Below are positions 1 through 9,963 of a stretch of 39,340 nt of DNA, in pieces; the stretch's first letter is position 1, and each line of letters begins with the position of its first letter. The stretch spans positions 1-39,340 of the forward strand of contig NW_014577462.1 in the NCBI RefSeq assembly GCF_000485595.1, given 5' to 3'. The notes beneath the pieces were generated by a model. It saw only the letters and a program-made list of their open reading frames with translations, was not told the origin of the DNA and did no database searches. The translations under genes and the position numbers were made by a program. This stretch comes from Priapulus caudatus (taxonomy: Eukaryota; Priapulida; Priapulimorpha; Priapulimorphida; Priapulidae).

Positions 1-580
1 AAAAGACCGCATGTCCCTACGATGCCTCATACGCTGATATAATGACGGTGAAAATCTGGCTATTTTCGGGCCGAAAACGACCGTCGGATCGAGTTTTACT
101 GCCGAGCTGCTCTTCGTGCACGTTTTGAGTGTACTGTACTGTTGGGCTTCCGGGATCGCTGTTGTTGTCCGCGCTGACTCGATAACTTCATCTACTAAGG
201 CGTCTACATCCAGCGTAAGGGCAGGTCATCACCATGGCTGATAATAACAAGACGTTTTTGATGGCGTAATGGCTCGTCACATGACTGAACAGTGCCGACC
301 AAAGAAAAAACTCACTCGACCGAGGCAACAAGAGAGAAAAAATAGAAAAAGAAGAAAGACCAGCAAAAGAAAAGAAAACAAAAGATAGTAGAAGGAAAAT
401 AATTTTCCATTGTCACAGTGAATGACGAAAGAACGCGAGGTTCCCGAAGCTATGGCGCAGAACGAGAGACAGTCGCAGCCACTACAGTATCCGTCGAGTC
501 GGTTTTTCGCAAAAATACGCAGATTTTCACGCGCTCATTACTCTCAGCGTAGAGGCATCGTAGGGACAAGCGGTTTGTTT
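1..580. repeat. Fold-back element with long imperfect terminal inverted repeats
   Basis: The first ~100 bases (core GTCCCTACGATGCCT, 14-28) return as reverse complement near 495-575 (AGGCATCGTAGGGAC). The match runs on past the core through GTGAAAATCTG and an ACCG-rich stretch, with small indels. This suits a MITE or fold-back element of about 570 bp. The left end may lie outside the window, so no target duplication could be checked. An ATG with good context (ACCATGG, 234-240) lies inside it but opens only an 11-codon frame. Confidence 0.6.
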
Positions 581-606
581 TTATAAGTTAGGCAAGGTAA
601 GGCGAC

Positions 607-736
607 AAGCTGATCCAAATAATACAAGCAAGAATCGTCAAAATAAAACGGGGCAAAGTTTATATTCGTCTAATATGCAGCATGTTTCAGCATTTACGCG
701 TTGTACCGCTCTCCTGCTTAAATACGCTCTTGGTAT
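607..736 (+). repeat. Dispersed direct repeat, copy 1
   Basis: Closely matches 2843-2972 in the same orientation, including AAGAATCGTCAAAATAAAAC and the later TTTCAGCATTT and TACGCTCTTG blocks. The two copies differ by scattered substitutions and short indels. No protein coding is visible. Confidence 0.7.
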
Positions 737-2842
737 TAATTTTTTTTTTTCTAGTCTTTGTTTCGGTAATTTTCTACTGGAACTCTAGATCAGTCTTATC
801 ATCTTTATCTTTAGTAAACCTGTGACATTGAAAGCTTCTCGATCTTCTGCTGTTGGCAGCGTTAATCTCCCGATTTGATCAACCCTGAACTCCATCCTCG
901 TTATAACATATATATAGCTAGTCCTTTGGACTCTGAAGAGTTACCATTGAGAGATTAATTCGTGCCTCACCTTGCGTTAAGTAGTGAACGGTTTCCTAGA
1001 CCACTTAGTTCCTGAAACAGTAATCAGAAACATGTTAAACTTAAACTAATTAAAAATAAGGCCCTCTACACTGTGACAGTCTGTATAAACTAAAACTCTA
1101 CAAAGACATTTGGCACTACAGTACACCTATTTTTTTTTTTTAATTAGGCAATTAATCCCATCATAATACAAATACATAAGCAATACTGTTTACCAAAAAT
1201 TCTGAATTGGCATAAATGGATAACTACTTCAAGGGATCAGTATATACCAACAACAAGTCCGACGAGCCGACAGCTGCCTCATCTAGACTCTACTGGCGGG
1301 GTGACTCTTTGGGTGGAATGGGCTGAGATTCCTCGTAAAACCCTGTTAGTCCAATTGTGTTCACCAATACTACGCCCTGACCAGTGAATGGCACAGGATG
1401 GTATCAGGACCTTTCAAAAGGAATTTCGTTGGGGATCGTTATAACAGTTGCCATCGAGATGGGCGCGTACGTTTAAGTGTCTTCAGATTAAAGATGGAAG
1501 CTGCTCATCGTATGTAGTAGCAACAAACGTATGTTGTCAAGACCAGAACTAGGTAAGGCACTCATCCATTTTACCTACGGCACAAAGCCTAGCAGGCTTG
1601 CCAATAGAGAGGCTGCCACTGTAACGCCAATTACCGGGCAGGCACAAGAACTACGACAGTACACACTACCATGCACCGGGGCCAGTAGCATACGTTACAT
1701 GTAACATACTGACAGTACAGGAATGGCCCATAGACAATTATACCATTTAAGGAAGGCATAAACCCTTCTTACAACCCAAATTTAGCCTTTTGAAATTTCA
1801 GCTGTGACATTCTTGTAGCTCATACCATCCAGGCATGTATATCGCATCTACTACGCAAACCCGGCCAAAGCTCAAATTCTTCTAACAGACCAGTAAAGGG
1901 GAAATCCATCGTTTTAAGCCCTCCTCTTGAGGGTGCAATAAAGCTCTAGTCCGAGACCCACTTACTCCTTCGCATGTCAGAGTGACGGGATCATTTACCA
2001 TGATCCTTTCAATAAAGCCATAAAATGCTAGTCACCGCTGAAACAAAGAAAGTTTTTCAATCGCTCGCACGCTACACATGTCCGCTCAGAAACATGTCTA
2101 AAATCTGCCCTGTGGCGCATTGACCTTTGACTCCTGTGACCTCCAATTTTCCGGCACAGTGACATGCTTTTCCTACATGGATCTCATACACCGACTATCC
2201 GACCTAGGTGCGACCGGGTTTAGATTGTGGGCCGCATTCTCTGCATTTTCCTCACTATACCTTAAGGTTTAAGAGCGAAGTGAATCGGTTCCCACCTTCT
2301 TCTACACCTCTTGACCTTTGACTTTGACCCACAAGCTTCGACATCCCAAACTCGTTTGACGACTCCCCCCGATGTGCCGAATGATGTGAACCGTAAAGTC
2401 GAGGCAGATTCAAGATTTTGTGCCCACTGTTGACGGACGGACGGACGGCACGAAACGATCATGCAATTCTATCAAGCTGCATCTGACTATGTCAGATGAG
2501 CTACACAGACCGCGCAGCGCGTGTCTTGGGTGCTCATGTGAGGTCTGTTGCTACGATGTTATAAACGTTAAAATTTCAGTCGTGCGTCGTACACATTATG
2601 TAGGCGCAGATATGCAGCCATGCTGCAGTTGCGTACACATATTGTTAGGACACGCGGCCCACTATCGCAGATGGAGGTAGGGGGGAGGTGGGAGGGGCGG
2701 GGAGGGGATGGGGCGAGGGAAAAGGGGATGGTGGGGGGAGGGGACTCTAATAGCAAAAGCAGTTCAACGTTACGCTCCCTCGCCTTTGTTAACCGTTCAA
2801 AAATCCATAGTTTAAATGATTGTTTTATATTAACAAGGTAGG
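737..2842. other. No gene recognised; presumed upstream intron of TOE1
   Basis: Moderately AT-rich sequence without a frame I could match to the missing N-terminal part of TOE1 (the DxE exonuclease motif). Around 2120-2460 there is a block with TGACCTTTGAC-type motifs ending in a short (GACG)n run. It looks like a dispersed repeat but I could not classify it. Confidence 0.4.
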
Positions 2843-2972
2843 ACAGCTGATCAATAATACTGCAAAGAATCGTCAAAATAAAACGGGGAAAGTTTATTAA
2901 TCGACTAATACTGCAACATGGTTTCAGCATTTCACCGTTGTACGCTCTCCTTCTTTATACGCTCTTGATAAT
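2843..2972 (+). repeat. Dispersed direct repeat, copy 2
   Basis: Second copy of the repeat at 607-736. It stops about 17 bases before the splice acceptor of the first recognised TOE1 exon, so it forms most of that intron's 3' end. Confidence 0.7.
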
Positions 2973-2989
2973 ACATAATAAAATTTCAG

Positions 2990-3506
2990 GTCAATTGAGG
3001 ACCGTTATAAGGCTGTTTCTGAGACTGCACAGACCAGATCCATAATTGGGCTTGGAATCTCATGCTATCGAGCAAAGCCTAGCAGTTTCGTCTCTAAACA
3101 ACACCCCAGGGATTCCGCAGAACAAAAGCATGATAGCGGAGAAGACGAAATGGCTAATGGTCACAATCCGCAGCTAACGCTAACCGGTTCCTGCACTGGT
3201 GCTAAAGTGGTGGCAGAATATGGTGAGATGCAAGGTGAAGACACAGTCATGGAAGACGCAATGCAATATGGCAGCACGATCGGTGGCGGTGCAAGGAAAG
3301 GTGGTTCAGCAGAGAGCGAGAGTGCGAGCTCGCGTCCTGAGCGCGAACTGTGTACGGAATACACCGTGCAGACGTTCAGCATTACCGTGCTCTGTTCGGA
3401 AAGTTACGTCGTCGAACCTGCCGCGCTGCAGTTCCTTGTGTCTCACGGGTTTGATTTCAACAAGCAGTACACAACCGGCGTTCCCTACTACAGGGGTAAT
3501 GATAAG
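2990..3506 (+). CDS. TOE1: TOE1 exon a (core nuclease fold plus acidic insertion)
   Basis: The acceptor is AAATTTCAG and the donor AAG|GTGAGT. It is entered with one base completing a codon and left in phase 0. It starts SIEDRYKAV and reaches GLGISCY, then about 90 hydrophilic residues without counterpart in human TOE1, then YTVQTFSITVLC and the GNDK block. The ATG at 3150 is internal: the frame is open and homologous upstream of it, so it is not the start. Confidence 0.9.
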
Positions 3507-6500
3507 GTGAGTTAATTTTAAATTAACCTTGCATAGATGGATGTTAGGTACTTTACTGCAGTCTCGCTCACACAAGAAAATGTATGTCAGGGTTCTCCCT
3601 ACGTTGCGCAAACGGCGCCCCGTTTGGGAAAACTCCCCCCCCCTGTTTCAATCCTTGCGCCCCGTTTAAATTACCTCCGCCCCGATTAAATTCCACCACA
3701 ATAAAAGTTTGCCAGCGCGGGAATCGATCGTCAAGAATTCTCATTCGACCAGGACACCCGGCGAGTGTATTTTTACCGTGCCACGCATGCACTGCACACA
3801 ATACACAAGTACAAACAGTCAACCTGTCCCACACCAATCACTAACTGGTACACCGACTCGCTTCTTATATACTTACAGACCCAATACCGATTCTATGGCA
3901 GGGCTGTGCGTTGACGATTTTTTTCACGCATTAATAGTGGTACGAAAAAAAAGCGCCCCCCGGAACCCCCCCTAGTTCTCCCCCCCTCCCCTCCCCCCTG
4001 TTTCGAATTTCATCCTGGGGAGAACCCTGTATGTGCATCATTGCCCTGGCTGCAGGCTTTGTTAATTATGTTTAGATGATCGGGCCGCAAGAGCTTATTG
4101 CACTCTTATTTCTTTCATTTCGTACACGTTTTCTTATGTTTTTCACATATATTAAAGCGCGCGCTCTTTCGGTGAGTCAGTTTAAGTACGTGACTCATTG
4201 AATGTGGTCGTGCTCTCATGATTGCACTTGCTGTATGTGACGTCCTATATAGCGCTCGAGATACGAATTTTTCAAGATACGAACAAATCTGTGGAACGAA
4301 TTAAATTCGTATCTCGGGGGTCCAGTGTATATACTCATTATATTTATGTAGTGTATTAACTATTATAGACTAATCGTTACCCTCGCAGCGTGACGACGAC
4401 GACGAGGCGTGCCTGCTGCGGCGCGTCGTCACCGAGCTCGTCGCCTGCCGGCGCGTCGTCGCGCTCCACAACGGCTTCATCGACCTCGTGTTCACCTACG
4501 CGAACCTGTACGCCCGCGCTGCCCGCCCGACCCTCGCCACGTTCCCTCGCCGACCCTCTCGCAGATGTTCGCCGGCGCGGCGTGTTCGACACGAGCACAT
4601 AGCGGAGTTCGGCGCGCGCCTGCCCGCCTCCTATCTGGAGTACGTCTACCGCAAGTGGTGCGTATGCGTCGCCGAATCGATTCCCATCGCGGCCGTCCGC
4701 GGCTACTTCTTAGCCGATCGGACGGGGTTTCGTCTGCAGATGTATGTGACGATGTCTGCCACGATGTTTGCTGATGATGTCTTCAGATGTAGTGTGACCG
4801 ATTCGTGCACGACTGTCTGAGATGTATGTGACGACGTGTATGCAGATGTATTGTGACGATCGTATGCAGATGTAATGCAGATGATATGTGACGATGTCTG
4901 CCAGATGGTATGTGACAATGCTCCGCCCACGCCGCAGATGTATCGCTGATTCGATGTCCTGCAGCATGTACTGTGACCCCGATGTCTGCAGATGTTTCAT
5001 CTGTGATGATGTCTTGCAAGATGGTATTGCTGACCCCGATGTCTGCCACGATGTATGTGCACGCATGTCTGACCAATGCATATGTTGACGAATGTCTGCA
5101 GATGTATGTGACGCATGTTCTGCAGATGTAGCTGTGATGATGCTCTTGCAGCATGTAATGTGACGATGTTCTGCTGCATTTATGTGACGATGTTGCCCAG
5201 ATGTACTGTGATGATGTCTAGGCTGATGTATGTGACGATGTCTGCAGATGTATGTGACGATGTCTGCAGATGTATGTGACGATGTCTGCAGATGTATGTG
5301 ATGATGTCTGCAGATGTATGTGACGATGTCTGCTGATTTATGTGACGATGTCTGAGAGTCCATTTCAATGTTCGACGATGTCAAGGTCACGTTGTGGTCA
5401 CCGATTAGAAGCGCGACACAACACACACAAATGATCGATGAGTAACCAATCAACTTCGTATATCTCACTGAACGTAAAGCCTGGTAAAATGCAATACAGA
5501 GTAACACACGTGTGCTTGTGTGTGCACGTGAGCCTGCTGTTGAGAGCAAGTCTGAGAATACGACCTTGCTTGCGTGACCTACATACGGTCGGCCACCTGC
5601 ACAGGTTGAAGCCTCGCAAACATGCTGATCCGGGATTGGTCGACTGAACTCTGGCAGTGTCTATAGCTCACTTGTAAATGATATTATTTTAGATATATGC
5701 TACTTTATTTGATTATTCTTGATTTTACTGATTATAACTTCCACTCAAGGGAAATTGTGAAAGTGTCATTTACAGACAGGTGTTTGTTCTTTAGAGTTGC
5801 CCACTAACACAGGCTAAACGGTTGCTAAAGGACCATCACTTATCTATAAAGGCCACTTTTAGCGTTTATGTAGAGGTTTGGTAGTGGTTGCCAACGTGGA
5901 TACAATCTGGTATAATATGAGACATGGGCAACTTCGATTTGTTGGGGTTTGTTAGGTATTTTTAATGTTTTGAAAAAATTGGCATAGTACTTAAGAGAGT
6001 ACATGGTACCAAAGAAAACATAACGTCATTGCTTGTGTTTGTACAGTTTGTTTGTCCCAGCATTATTGTCAGTTAGCTGTTTTTAATTCCTGTGATAAAC
6101 TTAAAGGTGGAAAAATGCATCAAACTATTTTTTAGTATGGTATCATTTGATGTTTGATGACACTATATGTGTGAATGGGTGTTCATGTTCATTTTTCTTT
6201 TGTTGTTCAAGCCAAAGAGACAATTTTGCTGAGGCTCAGGGGTCTAAACGACATATAGGCATTCACTTTCTTGACTACCGTGACTGCGCTGGTTTTGTTG
6301 ACTACAGACCTTGTGGGCTAGACATGGGAGACCACACTGGAAGTCCTTTCTGCAAGCGTTATGGTGTAAGTGGCAGCTGACTTGGTTAAGCAGCAAGTAG
6401 CAGTAAACTGAAATTTTACAAAAGGTTAACATTCATACCAAATTAACAATTATTGTAAGAACATATGGTTACGGGTATTTGGCGCAAGGTAAAAATCGAA

Positions 6501-7607
6501 CTGATTCCAAGATTGCCAATCACAAAATATAAGTGCATGGCAAATTCTCTCTACATGTCAAATGTACGTAGATTTAACGGGTTGCATGCTTCCGTAATTT
6601 TTACAGTATATTACCCGCGTTCCTTCGTTAGAGGTTACGGAGGTGTTTGCCTGCAACCTTTACAGTATATTACCCGTCATACCTTCGTTAAGAGTTTACA
6701 GAGGTGTTTGCTTGTAAATTTTTTATTTATTTTTTTCACTTCAGTGCTAGAGTTGGATGAGTTTTATTAATTTATCGCAGACTGTTTGCATGTTTTGCTT
6801 GTAAAATTTTATAGTTTTATTTTACTTCAGTGCTAGAGGTGGATCAGTTTTAGTAACGGTGACTGTGTGTGTACGTGTTGGCAGGCACACGGCTGGTGTC
6901 CCGCGGGAACGAGCTGCGAGCTCAGCCACGACATCGACGTCATCCTCGACAACGATGGCTGCACGATCGAGCGGAAGAAGCGCAGGCGCACGCGCAAGCG
7001 AACCCACCAGCGGCAGCTGAAACACGGCGAGGCGGCGGCGGTCGTCGTCGACGCCTCGAGTCGAGATGCGGAGGTCGTCGATGCCTCAAGTCGAGACGCG
7101 GAGGTCGTCGACGCCTTGTGTTACGGCGAGCCCATGGGCGAGACAGCCGGTCAGTCAGTCGGTCAGCTCGCTGACACCAACAGCGGACCGGCGAGCATGG
7201 ATCGTTCGTCCGTTATCGACGAGGCTGCTCGTGGTGAACACGCGTTTGTTGTCACTCGCGATGGAGGCGAACGAAATGGGAGCACGGGAACCGAGGAAAG
7301 TTTGCTAGAGGCAGGGGATGCCGCCTCGGTTAGCCGTGCTGTTAAGGATTACTCAGTGAAGCACACGGGCGGCCACAGGGCTGGCTACGACGCCTTCATG
7401 ACTGGTTTTGCTATGGCCTACTACATACGCAAACACGGAGATTTGAAGTCGCCTGGCTTTGGACTTGGACGGTTCGAGAACAGGCTGTGTCTCAGTGGTA
7501 AAGACGTTGGGCTACTTATTTCTAAAAGTACGTTTGTTAAGAATTCCAAGTATCACACAGAAAAGCTCGAAAGAATAGAAAATGCGCAATTGAACATTAC
7601 ACATTAG
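2990..7607 (+). CDS. TOE1: TOE1 orthologue, CAF1-family 3' exonuclease (5' end missing)
   Basis: TOE1 (target of EGR1 protein 1) is a nuclear DEDD-type deadenylase found in Cajal bodies that removes 3' tails from snRNA precursors. Four exons, join(2990-3506, 4389-4657, 6212-6365, 6885-7607), splice in phase and give about 553 residues. They contain in order the ERYKAV..TRSI..LG motif, the YVVEP...HGFDFNKQY...GNDK block, LHNGFIDLVF (probably holding a catalytic Asp), SYLEYVYRKC, a C-x8-C-x5-C-x3-H zinc finger, a basic nuclear-localisation-like run (KKRRRTRKR) and the conserved C-terminal GYDAFMTGFAMAY...LSGK. The order matches vertebrate TOE1 throughout. The N-terminal exon with the DxE pair was not found and may lie upstream of the window. 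Oddities are a ~90-residue insertion in the first exon and a frame-scrambled patch in the second. Confidence 0.93.
3588..4029. mobile_element. Non-autonomous TIR element (MITE), 5-bp TSD
   Basis: The ends are CAGGGTTCTCCC (3588) and GGGAGAACCCTG (to 4029), flanked on both sides by TATGT (3583-3587 and 4030-4034). The interior has C-rich tracts and no transposase. It lies in the intron between the first two recognised TOE1 exons. CAGGG ends with 5-bp duplications suggest a hAT5-like family, which is inference. Confidence 0.85.
4255..4318. mobile_element. pogo/Tigger-like MITE remnant (palindromic)
   Basis: CGAGATACGAATTT (4257-4270) is answered by AAATTCGTATCTCG (4303-4316). The outer part reads CCCCCGAGATACGAATT on the minus strand, typical of pogo/Tigger terminal repeats. 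It lies about 70 bases upstream of the next TOE1 acceptor. Confidence 0.55.
4389..4657 (+). CDS. TOE1: TOE1 exon b, with a frame-scrambled conserved patch
   Basis: The acceptor is CCTCGCAG and the donor TG|GTGCGT; entry is phase 0 and exit phase 2. Both ends read in one frame: LHNGFIDLVFTYANLYA at the start and HIAEFGARLPASYLEYVYRK at the end. In between (4545-4595) the in-frame translation is Arg-rich and unlike TOE1, while expected residues sit in other frames: ADL, then SQMFAGG, then GVFDT. Four small indels would align the patch to vertebrate TOE1 with equal length. The frame as given has no stop. Confidence 0.85.
4734..5365 (+). repeat. 22-bp minisatellite in a TOE1 intron
   Basis: Tandem units of GACGATGTCTGCAGATGTATGT, nearly perfect at 5230-5330 and decayed towards the left. 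The array begins about 75 bases after the exon b donor. Open frames across it on either strand (His/Thr/Ser-rich on the minus strand) come from the repeat and are not genes. Confidence 0.9.
5366..6211 (+). other. Remaining TOE1 intron, nothing recognised
   Basis: AT-rich intron sequence with no visible coding, RNA gene or clear repeat. It ends in the pyrimidine-rich acceptor TTTTCTTTTGTTGTTCAAG. Confidence 0.6.
6212..6365 (+). CDS. TOE1: TOE1 exon c
   Basis: The first base completes the Cys of RKC and the exon ends in phase 0 at GGT|GTAAGT. It encodes QRDNFAEAQGSKRHIGIHF, then DYRDCAGFVDYRPC and the first Cys of the CCCH finger (CKRYG). This corresponds to the human segment between RKC and the zinc finger. 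Confidence 0.9.
6590..6860 (+). repeat. Two short tandem duplications before the last TOE1 exon
   Basis: A TTTACAGTATATTACCCG...TTCGTTA unit occurs at about 6600 and 6660. A CACTTCAGTGCTAGAG..GGAT unit occurs at about 6737 and 6825. Both lie in the intron just upstream of the acceptor at 6884. Confidence 0.7.
6885..7607 (+). CDS. TOE1: TOE1 last exon: zinc finger, basic region, C-terminal motif
   Basis: The acceptor is TTGGCAG, entered in phase 0, with TAG at 7605. It starts AHGWCPAGTSCELSHDIDVI, supplying the rest of the CCCH zinc finger. Next come a basic cluster, a low-complexity linker with a short duplicated VVDASSRDAE, and GYDAFMTGFAMAYY...LCLSGKDVGLL close to the stop. The match to the vertebrate C-terminus is clear. 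Confidence 0.93.
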   Translation, partial: AHGWCPAGTSCELSHDIDVILDNDGCTIERKKRRRTRKRTHQRQLKHGEAAAVVVDASSRDAEVVDASSRDAEVVDALCYGEPMGETAGQSVGQLADTNSGPASMDRSSVIDEAARGEHAFVVTRDGGERNGSTGTEESLLEAGDAASVSRAVKDYSVKHTGGHRAGYDAFMTGFAMAYYIRKHGDLKSPGFGLGRFENRLCLSGKDVGLLISKSTFVKNSKYHTEKLERIENAQLNITH

Positions 7608-7633
7608 CATTTCTTTGTATAAGAATAGTAGTT

Positions 7634-7639
7634 AATAAA
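7634..7639 (+). terminator. Polyadenylation signal of TOE1
   Basis: AATAAA lies 27 bases after the TOE1 stop codon, giving a very short 3' UTR. A GT-rich stretch follows at about 7665. Confidence 0.7.
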
Positions 7640-7655
7640 AAGCTTCAGTGACTCA

Positions 7656-9481
7656 TTATTCCTTACAGTGATGTATGTTGGTTCTTCTCATTAATCAAAA
7701 CAGATGGGTGCATTTGCACTTATAGAATCGTTTGGGTTTTCATTTATAATATACATATATTTATATAATTTCATTCCATCATTTAAAAGTGGCCACTATC
7801 ATTTCACTGTTGTTAAATCATTACGGGCATACAATGTAAATGATTCATTTTCAATATTTATTTAGATAAGGAGGCTGCATAGGTATAGGTTTAGTAATAA
7901 AATAAGAAGTCATGGACTTTATTTTACACTAACATACAGTTTACAAGCATTTCATGTTTATATATAATTGGTGCATGAAAAAAGCAACTCGATTATTGCA
8001 TCTAACAAACTACTCGACCCCATAGTAAAACCACCAAAAATGTAAAATTATACTATATCATGTAGACGAAAGAATCGTCTATACATTGCATGAAGTTGAA
8101 AATTACGCAAACATTCATGTGATACTATACATCATATACGCATGTTACTATGTTTATGGCCAAAATTAAATACACGAACATGCTGTATAAATGTGAACCA
8201 TTATAATGAATAGTTAATAAGTAATAGCCTCCTCTCCTGCAGATATATGTTGCAATTATATCATTTTTACATAATAAAACTTACCCACATGTAAACATTT
8301 TCCTTACGCTCTTCGTGACACGTAGTATTGAGTATTTTATAAACAGGACTAGTATACAGTAACTGCTATCAGCAACCTTTCTACATGTTCATTATTATCT
8401 AATTCTACAGAGCCAATAATTAAACAAGGCTCTATAAATGTTTATGAGATAAATTTGATTTTATTCGCAACAAATTTAGAGAGCACCATTTTGTCCTCAA
8501 ATGTTAGTATAAAATTATCCTTGTTCGTTTTTTTTTTCAATGAAATTACTCCTTTTCGGCATACAAAATTCTGATGGTTTTCCACAGACAAGCTAACTCT
8601 ATGAAACTAAATGGCTGCCCATAACAGATGCAAGATTTTAATTAAGAGAACTATCACGAAGTTGAGACAGTGGTCTGGACAGTTCAATGGAAAACTAATA
8701 CATGCCGTATTAAAAAGGTGTAAAATAATATTTGTCATATGCATCTATAACCACACTTATAGACATTGGAGCTGTGTCCACAACATCTTTTTTGCTCAAG
8801 CACCCTTACACCTTCTCTAAAACGCTTATGTTTACGACTAATATAGCACATGCATATCACAATTGCATTACAATTGAAATGTGGTCAGTTGAGTTTTTGC
8901 ATAGGTGTTGGCTACCAGTAAATTTTCCAACAGGATACATGCGAACCAAATTTGTCCAAACCAGGAATCTGACACATTTGTCATTATTCACCGCTGATGC
9001 GAACAGAGCGAGTACCTTGACATTATTCGTGGTCAGAAGGGACGCAATCAGGATAGCATCGGGAGTAGCGGAAACAAGTGGTCATCTGGTTGTTCTTGCA
9101 ATAATGAGGGATCTCAGCGTGGGTACCTGAAGACGAAATTCAAGTGATCCCGATTAATGACCGCTCTACAAAAGGATATAACTAAGGAAAAGCTCTATAA
9201 CACGTACCTACAAAAGGAAAACACTTGCACACGTGCAACGCGACATATTAAGCACCAGACTTGAACACGGGAGATCACAGGTTAGATAAGCTTAAACAAC
9301 TACACTTTCATCAAGGATGTAAATGTCACACGGAAACAACTCGACTCGATTATTTTGCAGCCAGAGCAACCAACGATACCGTCGTGTGGGGTCGAGTTCA
9401 TAAATTTGTGTGCACGTATAAAGTTTCATGCATAGTTGTTGTATTTTTAATTAAAAAGTTCTACTACATAACTATATAACT
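7656..9481. other. AT-rich intergenic sequence or 3' UTR of the minus-strand gene
   Basis: No gene is recognised on either strand. Minus-strand AATAAA motifs (TTTATT on the plus strand, for example 7918-7923) could end the giant gene's transcript. That would give a 3' UTR of about 2.6 kb containing the transposons at 9482-9958. Confidence 0.4.
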
Positions 9482-9958
9482 CAGGCCCGTAGCCAGCTTT
9501 ATATTGGGGGGGGGTTCGTTTTTTAATGTTGGCAATTTGCTCGGCAGGGGCGTGAACAGGATTTGTACCAGGGGGGGTCTAACCGTAACCCAAAGTTGCG
9601 AGCACGCGAAGGGGGGGGCCCTCCCCCAGAATTTTTTTTAAAATTACACCCCCTCAGATGCGTTTTCTGCGCGAGCAAGGGGGGGTCCGGACTCCCTGGA
9701 CCCCCCTGTACACGCCCCTGCTCGGGCGCGAAGCGACCAGGCGAGGGAGCCAAGCGACCGAGCGGGGGGAGGGTGTGGGAGGGGGGTGTTCACTGTTCAC
9801 CCTCCCGCACGATGAAGATTTTGCAATTATTACACTAAAATGGAGCGACCTGAGGTGAAATTCTTGCAAATTTTCAAACAAAATTTTTTTTTGCTTGGGG
9901 GGGGAGGGGGGGGGGGGGTTCGTTCGAACCCCCCGAACCCCCCCTGGCTACGGGCCTG
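9482..9958. mobile_element. TIR element with 5-bp TSD (outer element)
   Basis: Perfect 15-bp inverted ends, CAGGCCCGTAGCCAG (9482-9496) and CTGGCTACGGGCCTG (9944-9958), flanked by TAACT on both sides (9477-9481 and 9959-9963). The interior is G-rich with no transposase. It is interrupted by a second element at 9545-9720. Confidence 0.9.
9545..9720. mobile_element. Nested 176-bp TIR element, 5-bp TSD
   Basis: The ends are CAGGGGCGTGAACAGG (9545-9560) and CCTGTACACGCCCCTG (9705-9720), one mismatch in 16. Both sides carry CTCGG (9540-9544 and 9721-9725). It sits inside the element at 9482-9958 and therefore inserted later. It is too short to code for anything. Confidence 0.9.
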
Positions 9959-9963
9959 TAACT

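Noticed and set aside
237-271. ATG with strong context as first exon of TOE1
   Set aside because: Only 11 codons follow, no clear donor is present, and it lies inside the fold-back repeat.
1490-1556. Possible exon ending AACTAG|GTAAGG
   Set aside because: The frames either contain stops or show no similarity to TOE1; a donor-like string alone is not enough.
3150-3152. ATG as start of the TOE1 protein
   Set aside because: The frame is open upstream and encodes the conserved ERYKAV-like motif, preceded by a good splice acceptor at 2989.
4710-5549. Minus-strand ORF of about 279 codons, His/Thr/Ser-rich
   Set aside because: It is a translation of the 22-bp minisatellite inside a TOE1 intron.
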